DNA from: Mycobacterium sp.
GTDB lineage: Bacteria > Actinomycetota > Actinomycetes > Mycobacteriales > Mycobacteriaceae
Length of the DNA: 6,895 bases
Direction of reading: 5' to 3'
NCBI GenBank assembly: GCA_019246375.1
Contig: JAFAQO010000186.1
Span: 1-6,895, forward strand
Positions within the stretch are counted from its first letter, which is position 1, and each line of letters opens with the position of its first letter. This document shows positions 1 to 5,552 of this stretch, in pieces. The notes beneath the pieces were generated by a model. That model searched no databases and was not told where the DNA came from. It worked only from the letters and a program-made list of their open reading frames with translations. The position numbers and the translations under genes were made by a program.

Positions 1-1
1 G

Positions 2-247
2 GATTCGCTTAGCCAACTTGGTTTGGCTCATGCGCGGCACCCAGAACCGCCATGGCACGATAGCCCCGCTGCCGGTCGGCTGCTGAACGCGGTCCTTGCC
101 CGGGCAGGGCAGCTAAAAGACGAGTTGGGGGCTCTTGCCAATCGTCACCTCGGCGGCGCACTCACTGGCAGCGGCCATGTCCTGGAATTGAAAACCTCGA
201 TCGCCCGCGCTGTGCTGGATTGGTTCAAGAGTGGCTACGGCAATTGA
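2..247 (+). CDS. C-terminal end of an unrecognised protein (5' truncated by window)
   Basis: The frame is open from base 2 with no stop until TGA at 245-247, so this is most likely the last 81 or so residues of a gene that begins before the window. A TTG at 23 could act as a start but has no convincing ribosome binding site. The visible residues are soluble in character, with a predicted helical stretch (LLNAVLARAGQLKDELGALA) and a C-terminus reading ARAVLDWFKSGYGN. No catalytic motif, signal peptide or membrane segment is visible, and I do not recognise the family. Codon choice is G/C-rich at third positions like the neighbours, which supports real coding. It lies on the same strand as the debranching enzyme gene, 96 bases upstream of that gene's preferred start, so co-transcription is possible. 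Confidence 0.5.
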   Translation, partial: DSLSQLGLAHARHPEPPWHDSPAAGRLLNAVLARAGQLKDELGALANRHLGGALTGSGHVLELKTSIARAVLDWFKSGYGN

Positions 248-343
248 CGCCGTGCTAGCGGCCTCGCTTGATGCCCGCGCCGACAACGCACCGGCGCAGT
301 GGCGACCGTGGCGATGACGAGATCACCAAGACACGAGTTAGCG

Positions 344-2512
344 ATGGCCAAAGCACCTGCTGTGAAGCACACAATCCCGGGTACGGCTTTTGCAGTGGAG
401 CGCTGGCCTGGAAGGGCCTATCCGCTGGGTGCCACCTATGACGGATCAGGCACCAACTTCGCGCTCTTCAGCGAGGTAGCCGAGTGCGTGCAGCTATGCC
501 TGTTTTATGCAGACCGCGGGGAGGCCAGGGTAGAGCTGACCGAGGTCGACGACTTCGTGTGGCACGCATTTCTGCCTCATGTGCAGCCCGGTCAACAGTA
601 TGGGTATCGGGTAGACGGTCGCTACGATCCGGCCGGGGGATACCGGTGCAATCCTCACAAGCTGCTGCTGGATCCGTACGCGAAAGCAATCGACGGCACC
701 TTTGAGTGGGATCAGTCGCTTTTCGGGTACAACTTCGGCGATCCGGACAGTCGCAACGACGACGACTCAGCGCCGCGCATGCCTAAATCGGTGGTGATCA
801 ATCCATTCTTCGACTGGGGCGTCGACCGTGCGCCCAGGCGCGGGTACGCCGACACGGTCGTCTACGAGGCACACGTCGAAGGCTTGACCCTGACCCATCC
901 CGATATCCCCCGGCGCGACCGAGGGACCTACGCGGCTATAGGCAACCCGATCATCGTGGAGCACCTACTGAGGCTCGGCGTTACCGCGATCGAATTGATG
1001 CCGGTGCACCACTTCGCCAACGATTCGACACTGGTCGACAAGGGGTTGTCAAACTACTGGGGGTACAACACAATCGGATTCTTCGCCCCCGATTTCAAGT
1101 ACAGCTCCAGCACCACACCGGGCGGTCAGGTGCAGGAGTTCAAGGCTATGGTGCGAACGCTGCACGAAGCCGGTATCGAGGTGATTCTGGACGTTGTCTA
1201 CAACCACACCGCTGAGGGCAACCACTTGGGACCCACCGTGTCGATGCGGGGGATCGACAACGCCGCCTACTACCGCCTTGTCGACGGCGATCGACAACAT
1301 TACATGGACTACACAGGCACCGGTAACAGCCTCAACGTCGGGCATCCGCGGTGCCAGCAGTTGATTATGGATTCGCTGCGGTACTGGGTGACCGAGATGC
1401 ATGTCGACGGCTTCCGCTTTGGCTTAGCCGCTACGCTCGCTCGCGAGTTCTACGAAGTTGACCGGCTGGCAACCTTTTTCGAGTTAGTACAGCAAGACCC
1501 TGTGGTCAGCCAGGTGAAGCTGATCGCCGAGCCGTGGGACGTCGGGCCGGGTGGCTACCAGGTGGGTAACTTTCCACCCCAGTGGACCGAATGGAATGGC
1601 AAATACCGAGACACGGTCCGCGACTACTGGCGTGGCGAGCCTGCCATCCTCAGCGATTTCGCCTCCCGACTGACCGGGTCGGCCGACCTCTATGAGCGCA
1701 GTGCTCGGCGACCGGTCGCTTCGATCAACTTTGTCACCGCACACGACGGGTTCACGTTGCGAGACCTGGTGTCCTACAACGATAAACATAACGAAGCTAA
1801 CGGGGACGACAATAAGGACGGCGAAAGCGACAACAAGTCGTGGAACTGCGGCGTGGAAGGTGCCACAGATGACGCAGACGTCAACGCGCTACGGTCGCGG
1901 CAGCAGAGGAACTTTCTTGCCACGCTCCTATTGTCGCAAGGCGTTCCGATGATCCTGCATGGTGACGAGCTGGGCCGTACGCAGGGTGGCAACAACAACG
2001 GTTACTGCCAGGACAACGAGATCACGTGGGTGCATTGGGACAAGCCTGACACTGAGCTGACGGAGTTCACCGCCTCGGTCGCCGCACTGCGCGCCGCTCA
2101 CCCGGTGTTTCGCCGTCGCGGCTTCTTCAACGGCCTACCGGTGCGCCGCCGCGGCGCGCACCGACTAACGGATATCTCCTGGTTCGCTCCGGATGGATCG
2201 GAGATGAGCGACGAGGATTGGGATTGGGATTTCGGTAAGGCGGTCGCAGTGTATCTCAACGGCTTGGGCATTCGCGAGCTTGACCAGCGCGGACAGCGGG
2301 TGACCGATGATTCGTTTTTTCTCTGTTTCAACGCCCATCACGAAGCGACCGATTTTATCCTTCAACCATCGGAATTCGCACCCGCGTGGCTTGTTGTGCT
2401 TGACACCGCTGACCCCACCGGGGTCCCCCTGGGGCCCAATTCGGTCACGGCGGGCGCCACTGCGCGAGTGGCGGCTCGAGCAATGATGGTTTTGCAGGCC
2501 GGCTTCCAGTGA
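344..2512 (+). CDS. glgX: Glycogen debranching enzyme, TreX/GlgX type (GH13), with catalytic nucleophile replaced by Gly
   Basis: Family members hydrolyse alpha-1,6 branch points of glycogen or maltodextrin in the cytoplasm. Numbering from ATG 344 (722 residues): a CBM48-like N-terminal domain (about 20-110, starting WPGRAYPLGATYDG), then the GH13 barrel with region I DVVYNH (283-288), region II DGFRFG (355-360), region III IAEPWD (general acid Glu396) and region IV AHD (Asp468), the HGDELGRTQ and GNNNGYCQDNE signatures, and a C-terminal beta domain. Region II normally reads DGFRFD; here the nucleophile Asp is Gly360 (codon GGC, 1421-1423). Spacings 360-396 and 396-468 equal those of Sulfolobus TreX D363/E399/D471, so the alignment is secure. 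GTG 299 and ATG 314 are alternative in-frame starts; 344 gives the length of mycobacterial TreX (about 721), and no start has a clear Shine-Dalgarno. No treY, treZ or glycogen gene is adjacent. Family assignment is very secure; activity is doubtful. Confidence 0.93.
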   Translation: MAKAPAVKHTIPGTAFAVERWPGRAYPLGATYDGSGTNFALFSEVAECVQLCLFYADRGEARVELTEVDDFVWHAFLPHVQPGQQYGYRVDGRYDPAGGYRCNPHKLLLDPYAKAIDGTFEWDQSLFGYNFGDPDSRNDDDSAPRMPKSVVINPFFDWGVDRAPRRGYADTVVYEAHVEGLTLTHPDIPRRDRGTYAAIGNPIIVEHLLRLGVTAIELMPVHHFANDSTLVDKGLSNYWGYNTIGFFAPDFKYSSSTTPGGQVQEFKAMVRTLHEAGIEVILDVVYNHTAEGNHLGPTVSMRGIDNAAYYRLVDGDRQHYMDYTGTGNSLNVGHPRCQQLIMDSLRYWVTEMHVDGFRFGLAATLAREFYEVDRLATFFELVQQDPVVSQVKLIAEPWDVGPGGYQVGNFPPQWTEWNGKYRDTVRDYWRGEPAILSDFASRLTGSADLYERSARRPVASINFVTAHDGFTLRDLVSYNDKHNEANGDDNKDGESDNKSWNCGVEGATDDADVNALRSRQQRNFLATLLLSQGVPMILHGDELGRTQGGNNNGYCQDNEITWVHWDKPDTELTEFTASVAALRAAHPVFRRRGFFNGLPVRRRGAHRLTDISWFAPDGSEMSDEDWDWDFGKAVAVYLNGLGIRELDQRGQRVTDDSFFLCFNAHHEATDFILQPSEFAPAWLVVLDTADPTGVPLGPNSVTAGATARVAARAMMVLQAGFQ

Positions 2513-2519
2513 CGCACAC

Positions 2520-2570
2520 GTGACGGTCGGACACCGACAGACACCGACACGACCCGGCTGTGGCCGTCAC
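2520..2570. repeat. Inverted and tandem short repeats between convergent genes
   Basis: A perfect 7-base inverted repeat, GTGACGG (2520-2526) and CCGTCAC (2564-2570), encloses 37 bases. Inside are a compact hairpin GTCGG-ACA-CCGAC (2526-2538) and a 10-base tandem duplication, ACACCGACAG/ACACCGACAC (2531-2550), differing at the last base. It begins 8 bases after the debranching enzyme stop codon. It may help end transcription of that gene, but there is no T-tract, so this is structure seen and function inferred. Confidence 0.4.
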
Positions 2571-2593
2571 CCTCGGTTGGGCGAATGCGTGAC

Positions 2594-2606
2594 GCGCCGC
2601 AGGCGC
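2594..2606. terminator. Small GC hairpin at the methyltransferase 3' end, possible terminator
   Basis: GCGCC-GCA-GGCGC forms a perfect 5-base stem with a 3-base loop. It begins one base past the minus-strand methyltransferase stop codon and is followed by TTTA on the plus strand. Convergent genes meet here, so it could act in both directions. The U-tract is poor, as is common in mycobacteria, so the terminator call is tentative. Confidence 0.35.
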
Positions 2607-2607
2607 T

Positions 2608-3375
2608 TTAGTCGGTCGCCGGTTTATGAGCGACGATCGCCACGGCCGTCAACCGTTCGCGGTGGTTGCGGAAAGTGCGGCGCATGATCAGCACTCGGCG
2701 GCGCGCATCGCGATGGGTGAGTAAATTTTTGGTGAACCGCAGTGGCCCCAGTAGACCCTCGTCGGCGATCAGCCGCCGCGGCTGCAACAGCGCCATCGGC
2801 GCGGTCGCAACATGGTCGACGACCAACCCGTGGTCTGCGAGCAGTTGCGTCCATTCGGCTACCGTCAGCGGGCGGGCATTGACTTTGATCGCACGGGCCA
2901 GCGACTGCCGAACGTCTGCCTTGACCTCGTCGGAGATGCTGTCCGGTGTCAGCGCGAGCTCGTGGATGGCGTAGCGCCCGCCCGGTCGCAGCACCCGCGA
3001 CGCCTCGGTGACGATACTGTGCTTGGCCCCAACGCTCTGCATGGTCAGCATCGCCTCGCCGATGACGACGTCGGCGGCGGCGTCGGGCAATCGGGTATCG
3101 GCGGCGTCGGCGATCCGCACATCCTCATGTCGTGCCCCGTGTTCCCGCAGGATGCCACGAACCGATGCGGCCGCATCGGGGTCTTGCTCGGCGCCGAGAT
3201 ACGAACGGGGGTGGCGCGCCAGGATTTCGGTCGCGGTGCGCCCCAACCCAGGAGCCAGCTCCAGCACGTCAGCATCGGCAACGCCGGCGCGGCTCAACAT
3301 CGTGCGGGTGAGCTCAATACCGCCCGGCCGCAGCACCCGCTTACCCAGCCGTGCCAATAGCCAGTGGCCCTGCAC
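2608..3375 (-). CDS. Class I SAM-dependent methyltransferase
   Basis: A 255-residue cytoplasmic protein with a Rossmann-fold methyltransferase core. Motif I is VLELAPGLGR (37-46), the Gly-rich SAM loop. Glu63 in LGAEQDPDA sits at the end of strand 2, where the ribose hydroxyls are usually bound. DAADTRLPDAAADVV (90-104) is the adenine and motif II region, and RVLRPGGRYAIHELAL (127-142) is the usual post-II motif. The C-terminal 110 residues are helical and Arg-rich and probably carry substrate specificity; the substrate cannot be read from the sequence. From memory it belongs with Rv2003c-like proteins of the M. tuberculosis dormancy region, but I could not align them. The start is GTG at 3375-3373; the frame stays open upstream but offers no other start codon before it runs into the preceding gene, and no clear ribosome binding site is seen. 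It lies 52 bases downstream of the DUF2249-cupin gene on the same strand, so the two probably form an operon. Confidence 0.85.
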   Translation of the reverse strand: MQGHWLLARLGKRVLRPGGIELTRTMLSRAGVADADVLELAPGLGRTATEILARHPRSYLGAEQDPDAAASVRGILREHGARHEDVRIADAADTRLPDAAADVVIGEAMLTMQSVGAKHSIVTEASRVLRPGGRYAIHELALTPDSISDEVKADVRQSLARAIKVNARPLTVAEWTQLLADHGLVVDHVATAPMALLQPRRLIADEGLLGPLRFTKNLLTHRDARRRVLIMRRTFRNHRERLTAVAIVAHKPATD

Positions 3376-3427
3376 GGCGTGTCCGCGCGTTGCGCCAACG
3401 GAAAGACCTTTTCGGGACGGCGGGCCA

Positions 3428-4027
3428 TCAGACCGCCTGTCGCACGGAGGGCGTCAGCGGCAGGATTTCCCGTTTCTGGTGCACGGTCAAATAGCGCAAC
3501 CCTTCTGGGCCCGCCGAGAACTGGCGTCGCGAACGCTTCGGCAGCCAGAGCAAGGCGCCTGGGACGAGGTCGATCACGCCGTGCTCGGTGGTGAGCCGCC
3601 CGCTGCCGGACAACACATGAATCAAGACGTCGACGTTCGCCCCGGCGTGGGCGTCGATCCCGCCATGAGGCGCAAGCGCGATGACGTTGGAGTCCAGGTC
3701 GCGGTCACGAACTTCTAGCTTCCACACCGCCCCGGTCGCGTCGTTGTCGACCGCCTCGATGTCGGTGGTGTTGGTCAGCAGCCGGGGCAGCGGAGTAGTG
3801 GTGAGTTTGGTGATCCGGATCCGCCACACCGCCGGGCCCTTCTCGAGGTACTCCCAGCCGTAGCTGCCTGGAAGATCGGCTTCGAACTCGTCGTGCAGGT
3901 GTTTGGGGTCGTGGTTATTGACCAGCACGAACGACTCGCCGATCGACATTGCGGCATAAGTGGCGAAGATAGTCGGATGCTTGTCCGGTTTGCGCAGCTG
4001 CCGGACGTCAAGCTCGTTGTCTGCCAT
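3428..4027 (-). CDS. DUF2249-cupin fusion protein
   Basis: A 199-residue soluble protein with two parts. Residues 4-74 match the DUF2249 pattern: ELDVRQLRKPDKHPTIF, then LVNNHDPKHLHDEFEA, then the W and R pattern of GWEYLEKGPAVWRIRITK; the HDPKHLH stretch (39-45) is the family's hallmark His/Asp region. Residues about 100-183 form a cupin barrel (DVLIHVLSGSGRL, then GALLWLPKRSRRQF). The usual metal ligands of the cupin are largely gone: Asp125-Ala-His127 replaces HxH, Asp133 replaces Glu, and Arg168 stands where the last His is expected. DUF2249 proteins are of uncertain function and are often found near hemerythrin and nitrogen-oxide stress genes (general family knowledge). The start is ATG at 4027-4025 with GGAGAG (4044-4039) 11 bases upstream. 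It is divergent from fdxA and is followed by the methyltransferase gene. Confidence 0.85.
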   Translation of the reverse strand: MADNELDVRQLRKPDKHPTIFATYAAMSIGESFVLVNNHDPKHLHDEFEADLPGSYGWEYLEKGPAVWRIRITKLTTTPLPRLLTNTTDIEAVDNDATGAVWKLEVRDRDLDSNVIALAPHGGIDAHAGANVDVLIHVLSGSGRLTTEHGVIDLVPGALLWLPKRSRRQFSAGPEGLRYLTVHQKREILPLTPSVRQAV

Positions 4028-4038
4028 GTTTTTTCGGA

Positions 4039-4044
4039 CTCTCC
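4039..4044 (-). promoter_or_regulatory. Ribosome binding site of the DUF2249-cupin gene
   Basis: On the minus strand GGAGAG lies 11 bases before the ATG. It is the only purine-rich match in this leader and supports ATG 4027 as the start. The spacing is slightly long. Confidence 0.5.
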
Positions 4045-4048
4045 GTAG

Positions 4049-4054
4049 TTTTTA
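4049..4054 (-). promoter_or_regulatory. Possible -10 element for the DUF2249-cupin/methyltransferase unit
   Basis: TAAAAA on the minus strand lies in the context TTGTAAAAACT and mirrors the stronger element for fdxA on the other strand. It lacks the usual final T, and a start 6-8 bases downstream would leave a leader of only about 15 bases, so the placement is approximate. It overlaps the left half of the inverted repeat at 4051-4072. Confidence 0.3.
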
Positions 4055-4072
4055 CAAATGCCGTTGTGTAAA
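4051..4072. promoter_or_regulatory. Inverted repeat TTTACA-N10-TGTAAA, candidate operator in the divergent promoter
   Basis: Two exact 6-base arms, TTTACA (4051-4056) and TGTAAA (4067-4072), are separated by 10 bases, giving a centre-to-centre distance of 16 bases; one further position inside the arms also matches (TTTACAnA). The AT-rich arms stand out in GC-rich DNA. Each arm overlaps the predicted -10 element of one of the two divergent units, so a dimeric protein bound here could control both. The winged-helix regulator encoded two genes away is the natural candidate, by inference only. No other copy of the repeat was noticed in the window. Confidence 0.5.
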
Positions 4073-4074
4073 CT
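4069..4074 (+). promoter_or_regulatory. -10 element of fdxA, predicting a leaderless transcript
   Basis: TAAACT fits the mycobacterial TANNNT -10 pattern. Seven bases separate it from the A of the fdxA ATG at 4082, the normal distance to a transcription start, and no Shine-Dalgarno is present before the ATG. Together these point to a leaderless mRNA beginning at or next to the start codon. Confidence 0.55.
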
Positions 4075-4081
4075 TTAGCGC

Positions 4082-4429
4082 ATGACATACGTGATCGGAA
4101 AGCCGTGTGTTGATGTGATGGACCGGTCCTGCGTGGAGGAGTGCCCGGTGGATTGCATCTACGAGGGCGGCCGCGCTCTTTACATTCACCCCGACGAATG
4201 CGTGGACTGCGGAGCCTGCGAGCCCGTCTGTCCAGTCGAGGCGATCTATTACGAGGACGACCTTCCCGAAGATTTGCAGCCCTATCAAGAGGACAATGCG
4301 GCGTTCTTCACCGAAACGCTCACGGGTCGTGACGAGCCGCTTGGCTCGCCGGGCGGAGCCGCCAAGATCGGTCCGCTCGGCGTCGACACGCCATTGGTGG
4401 CTAGCCTGCCGAGAGCAGATGCGTCTTGA
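4082..4429 (+). CDS. fdxA: 7Fe ferredoxin FdxA ([3Fe-4S][4Fe-4S])
   Basis: A 115-residue cytoplasmic electron carrier. Cysteines at 9, 17, 21, 25, 40, 43, 46 and 50 follow the 7Fe ferredoxin pattern. By analogy with Azotobacter ferredoxin I, Cys9, 17 and 50 would hold the 3Fe-4S cluster, Cys21, 40, 43 and 46 the 4Fe-4S cluster, and Cys25 would be free. The N-terminal MTYVIG, the CVDCGACEPVCPVEAIYYEDDLP segment in two parts, and the tail GSPGGAA...GVDTPLVA match mycobacterial FdxA (M. tuberculosis Rv2007c, known to be DosR-induced, from memory). The start ATG is fixed by homology and by the -10 element 7 bases away. It is the first gene of a five-gene plus-strand unit; its TGA overlaps the next gene's TTG start. 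The electron donor and acceptor are unknown; the flavoprotein at the end of the unit is one speculative partner. Confidence 0.95.
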   Translation: MTYVIGKPCVDVMDRSCVEECPVDCIYEGGRALYIHPDECVDCGACEPVCPVEAIYYEDDLPEDLQPYQEDNAAFFTETLTGRDEPLGSPGGAAKIGPLGVDTPLVASLPRADAS

Positions 4430-5100
4430 GAAGAGATATCGTCAGGTCGTCCGAGGAATCCGCCGATCGCCGTAGTGACGTGCTGCGGGTGTTGAGAGTT
4501 GCGAATGCTCCGATGAGCATTGTGGCGATCGCCGAGGAGCTGGACGTGCACCCCAACACCGTCCGCTTCCACCTGGACACCCTGTTCCGCAGTGGCCGAG
4601 TGGAGCGCGTCGAGCCGGACCGCGGCAGTCCGGGGCGTCCACCGCTGATGTTTCGGGCCGTCCGGCAAATGGACCGCGGGGGACCGCGGCGGTACCGGCT
4701 GCTCGCCGAAATCCTCGCGACGGCGTTTGCCGCTGACACCGATCCGAGCACCAAGGCACTGGCCGCCGGACGGGCGTGGGGGCGGCGGCTGGATTTTCGC
4801 TCGGCAAATAGCGGCGCGGCCGGGGCTGAGGAGTCGATCGACCACCTTGAGGGGCTGCTCGACGAGCTCGGGTTCGCGCCCGAGCGCCGCGAAACGGATG
4901 GGCAGCGACAAATCGGGCTGCGGCACTGCCCTTTTCTGGAAGTCGCCGAAGCCCGAACCAGCGTGGTTTGCCCGGTCCACTTAGGTCTCATGCAAGGAGC
5001 GCTGGAAAACTGGGGTGCGCCGGTCGCTGTCGATCGGCTCGACGCGTTCGCCGAACCTGATCTTTGCCTCGCCCACCTCGTCGAAGGAGCAAGCCGATGA
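4426..5100 (+). CDS. Winged-helix transcriptional regulator with C-terminal Cys motif (COG2345/SufR-like)
   Basis: A 224-residue DNA-binding protein. Residues about 14-80 are a winged helix: SDVLRVLRVANAPMSIVAIA, recognition helix HPNTVRFHLDTLFRSG (42-57), and a wing containing GSPGRPPLMFRAV (67-79). The C-terminal domain carries Cys168 in RHCPF, Cys182 in VVCPVHLGLMQG, and Cys214 in PDLCLAHL, with His185 and His217 nearby. This resembles ArsR-like COG2345 regulators and the SufR group, whose C-terminal cysteines bind an Fe-S cluster, though SufR's exact four-Cys spacing is not reproduced. A redox, Fe-S or NO sensor role is therefore inference, strengthened by fdxA immediately upstream. The TTG start overlaps the fdxA stop (TTGA, 4426-4429), indicating translational coupling; the next in-frame start, GTG at codon 19, would cut into the first helix. 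The 3' end overlaps the next gene by ATGA. Confidence 0.85.
   Translation: MRRDIVRSSEESADRRSDVLRVLRVANAPMSIVAIAEELDVHPNTVRFHLDTLFRSGRVERVEPDRGSPGRPPLMFRAVRQMDRGGPRRYRLLAEILATAFAADTDPSTKALAAGRAWGRRLDFRSANSGAAGAEESIDHLEGLLDELGFAPERRETDGQRQIGLRHCPFLEVAEARTSVVCPVHLGLMQGALENWGAPVAVDRLDAFAEPDLCLAHLVEGASR
5083..5089 (+). promoter_or_regulatory. Strong ribosome binding site deciding the membrane protein start
   Basis: GAAGGAG lies 7 bases before ATG 5097, inside the end of the regulator gene. It favours ATG 5097 over the upstream in-frame TTG at 5064, which would add 11 residues with no function apparent. Confidence 0.75.
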
Positions 5101-5522
5101 GCACCGGCCCGGCGATTGCGGTGGCCGTCACCTTCGTCTGGCTTGGGATGGTCGCGGCAATCTCTTTTCTCGAAGCGCCGCTGAAATTTCGCGCACCCAA
5201 CGTCACGCTGCAGATTGGACTGGGAATCGGCCGCCTGGTCTTTCGTGCGCTCAACCGCGTCGAGATCGTCTTCGCCATTGTCATCGTGGCGGTCATCGCC
5301 GCCAGGCCACCAGCGGTCGGTGTCATCGCGGCTTTTGCGATTGCGCTGGTCACCCTGGCCGTGCAGTTGGCGGTGGTGCGGCCCCGGCTGAACCGCCGTT
5401 CGGACAAGGTGCTGGCCGGCCTCAATGCTCCCCGCTCCCGGGGGCATTACGCCTATGTCGGTTTGGAGGCGGCCAAGGTGATCGCATTGGTCGCGGCCGG
5501 GACTCTTCTACTATCCAGCTGA
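5097..5522 (+). CDS. Four-helix inner membrane protein of unknown function
   Basis: A 141-residue hydrophobic protein with four likely membrane helices at about 5-25, 52-69, 72-94 and 120-140. Between helices 1 and 2 is a distinctive segment, FLEAPLKFRAPNVTLQ followed by GLGIGRLVF and ALNRVE (24-56), with charged residues Glu26 and Glu56 that may face each other at the membrane. A basic loop, VVRPRLNRRSDK (93-104), lies between helices 3 and 4 and is likely cytoplasmic by the positive-inside rule. There is no cleavable signal peptide and no known transporter or enzyme motif, and I cannot name the family. The ATG overlaps the regulator's stop (ATGA, 5097-5100), so it is probably translationally coupled to the regulator and may act in the same response, for instance as an effector or membrane partner of the downstream cupin. 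Confidence 0.8.
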   Translation: MSTGPAIAVAVTFVWLGMVAAISFLEAPLKFRAPNVTLQIGLGIGRLVFRALNRVEIVFAIVIVAVIAARPPAVGVIAAFAIALVTLAVQLAVVRPRLNRRSDKVLAGLNAPRSRGHYAYVGLEAAKVIALVAAGTLLLSS

Positions 5523-5552
5523 GAGACTTCAGACCACTAGACGAGGAGATCG

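Noticed and set aside
244..273. TTGACG with a possible -10 near TTGATG, as a promoter for the debranching gene
   Set aside because: The -35-like hexamer is good but no TANNNT -10 lies at the right distance, and it overlaps the preceding stop codon; too weak to annotate.
2812..3718. Long plus-strand open frames across the minus-strand genes (for example 3008-3718)
   Set aside because: They are antisense shadows in GC-rich DNA; the minus-strand frames show clear methyltransferase and DUF2249-cupin motifs, while these translations are low-complexity and match nothing.
4031..4050. Possible DosR box in the fdxA upstream region around TTCGGACT
   Set aside because: One arm matches only 7 of 9 positions and the other arm essentially none, so it does not support DosR control of fdxA here.
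5064..5096. Longer form of the membrane protein starting at TTG 5064
   Set aside because: The ATG at 5097 has a strong GAAGGAG 7 bases upstream and an ATGA junction, so the extension is unlikely to be translated.
4285..5447. Long minus-strand open frames opposite the regulator and membrane protein genes
   Set aside because: They are Arg/Pro/Ser-rich antisense translations without motifs; the plus-strand genes have overlapping start/stop junctions and recognisable domains.
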